Assembly: GCF_050947335.1 (NCBI RefSeq) | Contig: NW_027473317.1 | Span: 2,604,001-2,668,000 of the forward strand | Direction: 5' to 3' | DNA: 64,000 nucleotides | Origin: Megachile rotundata | Taxonomy: Eukaryota; Arthropoda; Insecta; Hymenoptera; Megachilidae | Shown: one piece after another, positions 55,126 to 64,000 of the stretch | Position numbering within the stretch: position 1 is the first letter of the stretch | Layout: every line of letters starts with the position of its first letter | Notes under the pieces: generated by a model | The model's database searches: none | What the model was told of the DNA's origin: nothing | What the model saw: the letters and a program-made list of their open reading frames with translations, nothing else | Translations under genes and position numbers: made by a program

Positions 55126-57141
55126 TATGTTTGTGATTGTACGATAGTGATTGTGACATTGCGATTGTATGATTGCGATTGTATGATTGTGATTGTATGA
55201 CTGTGATTGTATGATTGTGATTGTATGATCGTGATTGTATGATCGTGATTGTATGATCGTGATTGTATGATTGTGATTGTATGATTGTGATTGTACGATA
55301 GTGATTGTGACATTGCGATTGTATGATTGCGATTGTATGATTGTGATTGTATGACTGTGATTGTATGATTGTGATTGTATGATTGTGATTGTATGATTGC
55401 GATTGTATGACTGAGATTGTATGATTGTCATTGTATGATAGTGATTGTGATATTGCGATTGTATGATTGCGATTGTATGATTGTGATTGCATGACTGTGA
55501 TTGTATGATTGTGTTTGTATGATTGTGATTGTATGATTGTGATTGTATGATTGTCATTGTATGATTGTGATTGTATGACTTTTATTGTATGATTGTGATT
55601 GTATGATTGTGATTGTATGATTGTGATTGTATGATTGTGATTGCATGATTGAGATTGTATGATTGTGATTGTATGATTGTGATTGTATGATTGTGATTGT
55701 ATGCTTGTGATTGTATGATTGTGATTGTATAATTGTGATTATATGATTGTGATTGTATGATTGCGTTTGTATGATTGTGATTGTACGATAGTGATTGTAT
55801 GATTGTGATTGTATGATTGTGATTGCGACATTGCGATTGTATGATTGCGATTGTAATATTGCGATTGTATGATTGTGATGTATGATTGTGATTGTATGAT
55901 CGTGATTATATGATCGTGATTGTATGACCGTGATTGTACGATCGTGATTGTATGATTGTGATTGTATGATTGTGATTGTATGACTGTGATTGTACAATAG
56001 TGATTGTGACATTGCGATTGTATGATTGCGATTGTATGATTGTGATTGTATGAGTGTGATTGTATGATTGTGATAGTAAGATTGTGATTGTATGATTGTG
56101 ATTGTATGATTGTGATTGTATGATAGTGATTGTGACATTGCGATTGTATGATTGCGATTGTAAGATTGTGATTGTATGATTGTGATTGTATGATTGTGAT
56201 TGTATGATTTTAATTGTATGATTGTGATTGTATGATTGTGATTGCATCATTGCGACTGTATGATTGTGATTGTATGATTTCGATTGTATGATTGTGATTG
56301 CATGATTGTGATTATATGATTGTGATTGTATGATTGTGATTGTATGATTGTGACTGTATGACTGTGATTGTATGACTGTGATTGTATGATAGTGATTGTG
56401 ATATTGCGATTGTATGATTGCGATTGTATGATTGTGATTGCATGACTGTGATTGTATGATTGTGTTTGTATGATTGTGATTGTATGATTGTGATTGTATA
56501 ATTGTCATTGTATGATTGTGATTGTATGACTTTTATTGTATGATTGTGATTGTATGATTGTGATTGTATGATTGTGATTGTATGATCGTGATTGTATGAT
56601 CGTGATTGTATGATCGTGATTATAAGATTCTGATTGTATGATTGTGATTATATGATTGTGATTGTATGATTGCGTTTGTATGATTGTGATTTTATGATAG
56701 TGATTGTATGATTGTGATTGTATGATAGTGATTGTGACATTGCGATTGTATGATTGCGATTGTAATATTGCGATTGTATGATTGTGATGTATGATTGTGA
56801 TTGTATGATTGTGTTTGTATGATTGTGATTGTATGATTGTGATTGTATGATTGTGATTGCATGATTGAGATTGTATGATTGTGGTTGTATGATTTTGATT
56901 GTATGATTGTGATTGCATGATTGAGATTGTATGATTGTGATCGTATGATTGTGATTGTATGATTGTGATTGTATGCTTGTGATTGTATGATTGTGATTGT
57001 ATAATTGTGATTATATGATTGTGATTGTATGATTGTGATTGTATGATTGCGTTTGTATGATTGTGATTGTATGATTGTGATTGTGACATTGCGATTGTAT
57101 GATTGCGATTTTATGATTGTGTTTGTATGATTGCGATTGTA

Positions 57142-57253
57142 TGATTGTGATCGTATGATTGTGGTTATATAATTATGGTTCCATGATTGTGATTGTATGA
57201 TTGTTCCTGCATGATTATGATCCTATGATTGTAATTGCATGATTCAGATTGTA
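57142..57253. repeat. 112-bp GGTTCC landmark 13
   Basis: Counterpart of landmark 5 with the GATCCTA mark. Confidence 0.92.
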
Positions 57254-59059
57254 TTATTGTGATTTTATGATTGTGATTGTATGATTGCGATTGTATGATT
57301 GCAATTTTATGAGAGTGATTATATGATTATGACTGTATGATTGTGATTGTATGATGGTGATTGTATGATTGTGATTGTATGATGGTGATTGTATGATTGT
57401 GATTGTATGTTTGTGATTATATGATTGTGATTGTATGATTGTGATTGTATGATTGAGATTGAATGATTGGGATTGTATGATTGTGATTGTATGATTGTGA
57501 TTGAATGATAGTGATTGTGACATTGCGATTGTATGATTGCGATTGTAATATTGTGATTGTATGATCGTCATTGTATGATTGTGATTGTATGATTTTGATT
57601 GTATGATTGTGATTGTATGATTGTGATTGTATGATTGAGATTGTATGATTGTGATTGTATGACTGTGATTGTATGATTGTGATTGTATGCTTGTGATTGT
57701 ATGATTGTGTTTGTATAATTGTGGTTATATGATTGTGATTGTATGATTGCGTTTGTATGATTGTGGTTGTATGATTGTGATTGTATGATTGTGATTGCAT
57801 GATTGCGACTGTATGATTGTGATTGTATGATTTTGATTGTAAGATTGTGATTGTATGATTGTGATTGTATAATTGTAATTATATGATTGTGATTGTATGA
57901 TTGTGATTGTATGACAGTGATTGTATAATAGTGATTGTGACATTGCGATTGTATGATTGCGATTGTATGATTGTGATTGTATGAGTGTGATTGTATGATT
58001 GTGATAGTAAGATTGTGATTGTATGATTGTGATTGTATGATTGTGGTTGTATGATAGTGATTGTGACATTGCGATTGTATGATTGCGATTGTATGATTGT
58101 GATTGTATGATTGTGATTGTATGATTGTGATGGTATGATTTTAATTGTATGATTGTGATTGTATGACTGTGATTGCATGATTGCGACTGTCTGATTGTGA
58201 TTGTATGATTTTGATTGCATGATTGTGATTGCATGACTGTGATTATATGATTGTGATTGTACGATTGTGATTGTATGATTGTGATTGTATGATTTTAATT
58301 GTATGATCGTGATTGTATGATTGTGATTGTATGATTGTGATTGTATGACTGTGATTGTACGATAGTGATTGTGACATTGCGATTGTATGATTGCGATTGT
58401 ATGATTGTGATTGTATGACTGTGATTGTATGATTGTGATTGTATGATCGTGATTGTATGATCGTGATTGTATGATCGTGATTGTATGATCGAGATTGTAT
58501 GATCGTGATTGTATGATTGTGATTGTACGATAGTGATTGTGACATTGCGATTGTATGATTGCGATTGTATGATTGTGATTGTATGACTGTGATTGTATGA
58601 TTGTGATTGTATGATTGTGATTGTATGATTGCGATTGTATGACTGTGATTGTATGATTGTGATTGTATGATTGTGATTGTATGATTGTGATTGTATGATT
58701 GTGATTGTATGATTGTGATTGTATGATTGTGATTGTATGATTGTGATTGTATGATTTCGATTGTATGATTTTGATTGTATGATTGTGATTGCATGATTGA
58801 GATTGTATGATTGTGATTGTATGATTTTGATTGTATGATTGTGATTGCATGATTGAGATTGTATGATTGTGATTGTATGATTGTGATTGTATGATTGTGA
58901 TTGTATGCTTGTGATTGTATGATTGTGATTGTATAATTGTGATTATATGATTGTGATTGTATGATTGTGATTGTATGATTGCGTTTGTATGATTGTGATT
59001 GTGACATTGCGATTGTATGATTGCGATTTTATGATTGTGTTTGTATGATTGCGATTGTA

Positions 59060-59171
59060 TGATTGTGATCGTATGATTGTGGTTATATAATTATGGTTCC
59101 ATGATTGTGATTGTATGATTGTTCCTGCATGATTATGATCGTATGATTGTAATTGCATGATTCAGATTGTA
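59060..59171. repeat. 112-bp GGTTCC landmark 14
   Basis: Counterpart of landmark 6; again 532 bp before the next. Confidence 0.92.
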
Positions 59172-59591
59172 TGATTGTGATTTTATGATTGTGATTGTAT
59201 GATTGCGATTGTATGATTGCAATTTTATGAGTGTGATTATATGATTATGATTGTATGTTTGTGATTATATGATTGTGATTGTATGATTGTGATTGTATGA
59301 TTGAGATTGAATGATTGGGATTGTATGATTGTGATTGTATGATTGTGATTGAATGATAGTGATTGTGACATTGCGATTGTATGATTGCGATTGTATGATT
59401 GTGATTGTATGACTGTGATTGTATGATTGTGATTGTATGATCGTGATTGTATGATTGTGATTGTATGATTGTGATTGTATGATTGTGATTGTATGATTGC
59501 GTTTGTATGATTGTGATTGTATGATTGTGATTGTGACATTGCGATTGTATGATTGCGATTTTATGATTGTGTTTGTATGATTGCGATTGTA

Positions 59592-59703
59592 TGATTGTGA
59601 TCGTATGATTGTGGTTATATAATTATGGTTCCATGATTGTGATTGTATGATTGTTCCTGCATGATTACGATCGTATGATTGTAATTGCATGATTCAGATT
59701 GTA
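59592..59703. repeat. 112-bp GGTTCC landmark 15
   Basis: Counterpart of landmark 7 with the TACGATC mark. Next landmark 3,944 bp downstream, 195 bp more than in unit 1. Confidence 0.92.
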
Positions 59704-60877
59704 TGATAGTGATTTTATGATTGTGATTGTATGATTGCGATTGTATGATTGCAATTTTATGAGTGTGATTATATGATTATGATTGCATGATTGTGATTGT
59801 ATGATGGTGATTGTATGATTGTGATTGTATGATGGTGATTGTATGATTGTGATTGTATGTTTGTGATTAAATGATTGTGATTGTATGATTGTGATTGTAT
59901 GGTTGTGATTGTATGATTGTGATTGTATGATTGTGATTGTATGATTGTGATTGTATGATTGTGATTGTATGACTGTGATTGTATGATTGTGATAGTAAGA
60001 TTGTGATTGTATGATTGTGATTGTATGATTGTGATTGTATGATTTTAATTGCATAATTGGGATTGTATGATTGGGATTGTATGATTGTGATAGAATGATT
60101 GCGATTGTATGATTGCGATTGTATGATTGCGATTGTATGATTGTGATTGTATGATTGCGTTTGTATGATTGCGATTGTATGATTGTCATTGTATGATTGT
60201 GATTGTATGATTTTAATTGGATGATTGTGATTGTATGATTGCGATTGTAATATTGCGATTGTATGATTGGGATTGTATGATTGTGATTGTATGATCGTGA
60301 TTGTATGATCGTGATTGTATGATCGTGATTGTATGATTGTGATTGTATGATTGTGATTGTACGATAGTGATTGTGACATTGCGATTGTATGATTGCGATT
60401 GTATGATTGTGATTGTATGGTTGTGATTGTATGATTGTGATTGTATGATTGTGATTGTATGATTGTGATTGTATGATTGTGATTGTATGACTGTGATTGT
60501 ATGATTGTGATAGTAAGATTGTGATTGTATGATTGTGATTGTATGATCGTGATTGTATGATCGTGATTGTATGATCGTGATTGTATGATTGTGATTGTAT
60601 GATTGTGATTGTACGATAGTGATTGTGACATTGCGATTGTATGATTGCGATTGTATGATTGTGATTGTATGACTGTGATTGTATGATTGTGATTGTATGA
60701 TTGAGATTGTATGATTGCGATTGTAATATTGCGATTGTATGATTGTGATCTATGATTGTGATTGTATGATCGTGATTATATGATCGTGATTGTATGATTG
60801 TAATTGTATGATTGTGATTATATGATTGTGATTGTATGATTGTGATTGTATGACTGTGATTGTATAATAGTGATTGT

Positions 60878-61058
60878 GACATTGCGATTGTATGATTGCG
60901 ATTGTAATATTGCGATTGTATGATTGTGATGTATGATTGTGATTGTATGATCGTGATTATATGATCGTGATTGTATGATTGTGATTGTATGATTGTGATT
61001 ATATGATTGTGATTGTATGATTGTGATTGTATGACTGTGATCGTATAATAGTGATTGT
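60878..61058. repeat. 181-bp block, one period after a junction
   Basis: Unit 2 counterpart of 28,543-28,723. The upstream 13-bp unit at 60,747 carries a private change (GATCTA instead of GATGTA, at 60,750); the next, at 60,928, does not. Confidence 0.8.
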
Positions 61059-61898
61059 GACATTGCGATTGTATGATTCCGATTGTATGATTGTGATTGT
61101 ATGAGTGTGATTGTATGATTGTGATAGTAAGATTGCGATTGTATGATTGTGATTGTATGATTGTGATTGTATGATTGTGATTGTATGATAGTGATTGTGA
61201 CATTGCGATTGTATGATTGCGATTGTATGATTGTGATTGTATGATTGTGATTGTATGATTGTGATTGTATGATTGTGATTGTATGATTGTGATTGTATGA
61301 TTTTGATTGTATCATTGTGATTGCATGATTGAGATTGTATGATTGTGATTGTATGATAGCGATTGTATGATTGTGATTGTATGATTGTGATTGCATGATT
61401 GTGATTGTATGATCGTCATTGTATGATTGTGATTGTATGATTTTGATTGTATGATTGTGATTGTATGATTGTGATTGTATGATTGTGATTGTATCATTTT
61501 GATTGGATGATTGTGATTGTATGATTGCGATTGTATGCTTGTGATTGTATGATTGTGATTGTATAATTGTGGCTATATGATTGTGATTGTATGATTGCGT
61601 TTGTATGATTGTGGTCGTATGATTGTGATTGTATGATTGTGATTGTATGATTGTGATTGTATAATTGTCATTGTATGATTGTGATTGTATGACTTTTATT
61701 GTATGATTGTGATTGTATGATTGTGATTGTATGATTGTGATTGTATGATCGTGATTGTATGATCGTGATTGTATGATCGTGATTATATGATTCTGATTGT
61801 ATGATTGTGATTATATGATTGTGATTGTATGATTGCGTTTGTATGATTGTGATTTTATGATAGTGATTGTATGATTGTGATTGTATGATAGTGATTGT

Positions 61899-62260
61899 GA
61901 CATTGCGATTGTATGATTGCGATTGTAATATTGCGATTGTATGATTGTGATGTATGATTGTGATTGTATGATCGTGATTATATGATCGTGATTGTATGAT
62001 TGTAATTGTATGATTGTGATTATATGATTGTGATTGTATGATTGTGATTGTATGACTGTGATTGTATAATAGTGATTGTGACATTGCGATTGTATGATTG
62101 CGATTGTAATATTGCGATTGTATGATTGTGATGTATGATTGTGATTGTATGATCGTGATTATATGATCGTGATTGTATGATTGTGATTGTATGATTGTGA
62201 TTATATGATTGTGATTGTATGATTGTGATTGTATGACTGTGATCGTATAATAGTGATTGT
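61899..62260. repeat. 181-bp block, two periods
   Basis: Landmarks at 61,899, 62,080 and 62,261; 13-bp units at 61,949 and 62,130. The unit 1 counterpart at 29,564 has one period fewer. Confidence 0.85.
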
Positions 62261-62765
62261 GACATTGCGATTGTATGATTCCGATTGTATGATTGTGATT
62301 GTATGAGTGTGATTGTATGATTGTGATAGTAAGATTGCGATTGTATGATTGTGATTGTATGATTGTGATTGTATGATTGTGATTGTATGATAGTGATTGT
62401 GACATTGCGATTGTATGATTGCGATTGTATGATTGTGATTGTATGATTGTGATTGTATGATTTTAATTGTATGATTGTGATTGTATGATTGTGATTGCAT
62501 GATTGCGACTGTATGATTGTGATTGTATGATTTTGATTGCATGATTGTGACTGCATGACTGTGATTATATGATTGTGATTGTATGATTGTGATTGTATGA
62601 TTGTGATTGTATGATTGTGATTGTATGATGGTGATTGTATGATTATGATTGTATGATTGTGATTGTATGATTGTGATTGTATGATTGTGATTGTATCATT
62701 TTGATTGGATGATTGTGATTGTATGATTGCGATTGTAATATTGCGATTGTATGATTGTGATTGTA

Positions 62766-62877
62766 TGATCGTGATTGTATGATCGTGACTGTATGATCGT
62801 GATTGTATGATCGTGATTGTATGATCGTGATTGTATGATCGTGATTGTATGATCGTGATTGTATGATCGTGATTGTA
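62766..62877. repeat. Run of eight TGATCG units, second one modified
   Basis: Unit 2 counterpart of 30,236-30,347 at offset 32,530. Confidence 0.9.
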
Positions 62878-63535
62878 TGATTGTGATTGTACGATAGTGA
62901 TTGTGACATTGCGATTGTATGATTGCGATTGTATGATTGTGATTGTATGACTGTGATTGTATGATTGTGATTGTATGGTTGTGATTGTATGATTGTGATT
63001 GTATGACTGTGATTGTATGACTGTGATTGTATGATAGTGATTGTGATATTGCGATTGTATGATTGCGATTGTATGATTGTGATTGCATGACTGTGATTAT
63101 ATGACTGTGTTTGTATGATTGTGATTGTATGATTGTGATTGTATGATTGTCATTGTATGAATGTGATTGTATGACTTTTATTGTATGATTGTGATTGCAT
63201 GATTGTGATTGTATGATTGTGATTGTATGATTGTGATTGTATGATTGTGATTGTATGATTGTGATTGTATGATTGTGATTGTATGATTGTGATTGTATGA
63301 TTTTGATTGTATGATTGTGATTGCATGATTGAGATTGTATGATTGTGATTGTATGATTGTGATTGTATGATTGTGATTGTATGCTTGTGATTGTATGATT
63401 GTGATTGTATAATTGTGATTATATGATTGTGATTGTATGATTGTGATTGTATGATTGCGTTTGTATGATTGTGATTGTGACATTGCGATTGTATGATTGC
63501 GATTTTATGATTGTGTTTGTATGATTGCGATTGTA

Positions 63536-63647
63536 TGATTGTGATCGTATGATTGTGGTTATATAATTATGGTTCCATGATTGTGATTGTATGATTGTTC
63601 CTGCATGATTATGATCGTATGATTGTAATTGCATGATTCAGATTGTA
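63536..63647. repeat. 112-bp GGTTCC landmark 16
   Basis: Counterpart of landmark 8 at offset 32,530; the last landmark in the window. Confidence 0.92.
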
Positions 63648-64000
63648 TGATAGTGATTTTATGATTGTGATTGTATGATTGCGATTGTATGATTGCAATT
63701 TTATGAGTGTGATTATATGATTATGATTGTATGATTGTGATTGTATGATGGTGATTGTATGATTGTGATTGTATGATGGTGATTGTATGATTGTGATTGT
63801 ATGTTTGTGATTATATGATTGTGATTGTATGATTGTGATTGTATGATTGTGATTGTATGGTTGTGATTGTATGATTGTGATTGTATGATTGCGATTGTAT
63901 GATTGTGATTGTATGATTGTGATTGTATGACTGTGATTGTATGATTGTGATAGTAAGATTGTGATTGTATGATTGTGATTGTATGATTGTGATTGTATGA

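Larger units (their letters stand above)
1..64000. repeat. 14-bp satellite array filling the window
   Basis: The whole window is made of head-to-tail copies of TGATTGTGATTGTA with point variants. The unit can be read as TGATTG + TGATTG + TA, so it probably arose from a hexamer dimer. The consensus has four G and no C on the + strand, giving extreme strand asymmetry; C appears only in variant units such as TGCG, GATCG, GACTG and GCATG. Variant units keep the 14-bp phase even when several bases differ (for example TAATTATGGTTCCA). I found no stretch that departs from the repeat, so no interval holds unique intergenic sequence. I do not recognise the consensus as a named family. A eukaryotic nuclear satellite is the best reading; an assembly artefact cannot be excluded from sequence alone. 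Confidence 0.98.
37715..64000. repeat. Higher-order repeat unit 2, cut off by window end
   Basis: This is the second tandem copy of the 32-kb unit; the window ends at the equivalent of about 31,470 in unit 1, so roughly the last 6 kb are not seen. It matches unit 1 almost base for base. Substitutions I found, given as unit 1 / unit 2 positions, are 9,790/41,832, 10,264/42,306, 17,933/50,170, 18,514/50,849, 24,607/56,942, 27,451/59,786, 28,415/60,750 and 31,457/63,987. Net length steps relative to unit 1 are +181 near 42.9-43.1 kb, +14 near 48.6 kb, +70 near 50.4 kb, +28 near 50.7 kb, +181 near 61.9-62.1 kb and +14 near 62.6 kb. These add up to the observed drift from 32,042 to 32,530. Confidence 0.93.

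Noticed and set aside
1..64000. CRISPR array
   Set aside because: The repeats are contiguous 14-mers with no unique spacers, and no cas genes are present.
1..64000. Telomeric repeat
   Set aside because: Telomere repeats are short units with G-runs, such as TTAGGG types. This unit has only isolated G residues and carries higher-order structure.
1..64000. Bacterial promoter -10 boxes (many TATGAT and TATAAT matches)
   Set aside because: These are part of the repeat unit or its variants, occur every 14 bp, and have no paired -35 element or downstream gene.
1..64000. G-quadruplex or hairpin-rich regulatory DNA
   Set aside because: There are almost no runs of two or more G outside rare GGG or GG variants, and the lack of C on the + strand prevents stable hairpins.
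1..64000. Transposable element, LTR or terminal inverted repeats
   Set aside because: No unique internal sequence, no transposase-like frame and no inverted repeats were found; all repeats are direct and in one orientation.
1..64000. tRNA, rRNA or other structured RNA gene
   Set aside because: No stretch departs from the 14-bp array, and no cloverleaf or rRNA-like segment can form from it.
1..64000. Human alpha satellite or another named centromeric family, suggested by the 181-bp module
   Set aside because: The 181-bp module is only an arrangement of 14-bp units; it has no similarity that I recognise to the 171-bp alpha monomer or to other satellites.

Overview
The window is satellite DNA from end to end. 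Every base lies in a head-to-tail array of a 14-bp unit, consensus TGATTGTGATTGTA on the + strand, about 4,570 units in 64 kb. I see no unique sequence, protein gene, RNA gene, transposable element or CRISPR array. A block this long without genes points to eukaryotic nuclear heterochromatin (pericentromeric, subtelomeric or sex-chromosome type) or a very large intergenic minisatellite. The sequence does not let me name the organism, and I do not recognise this consensus as a named satellite family.

The array is organised at several nested levels. (1) The 14-mer is itself two GATTGT hexamers plus AT. (2) Sequence-variant units (TGATCGTG, TGCGATTG, ATATTGCG, GACATTGCG and others) occur in a fixed order and act as barcodes. 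(3) A 181-bp block (12 x 14 + 13) is tandemly duplicated at many places. (4) Repeats of about 1.2 and 1.93 kb lie above that. (5) A segment of about 4.4 kb is duplicated about 12.4 kb away. (6) A higher-order repeat (HOR) of 32,042 bp, unit 1 at 5,673-37,714, is followed directly by unit 2 from 37,715 to the window end, where it is cut off. Bases 1-5,672 are a mosaic of the same material; 1 to about 2,170 is a third copy of the stretch at 7,792-9,975.

The two HOR units are nearly identical. Over about 26 kb I found eight base substitutions by reading and six net length steps. All six steps make unit 2 longer, and each is a whole number of 14-bp units or one 181-bp block. A 112-bp landmark containing GGTTCC occurs 16 times, plus its last 28 bp at the window start, and its spacings reproduce the HOR exactly. 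The 14-bp phase is kept through the whole window. The only net phase shifts come from one 13-bp variant unit present 39 times, and the landmark spacings match that count in every interval.

The many long minus-strand reading frames are by-products of the repeat. The unit contains no stop codon in any reverse frame and its length is not a multiple of three, so all three reverse frames give the same 14-residue peptide period. None is annotated as a gene.
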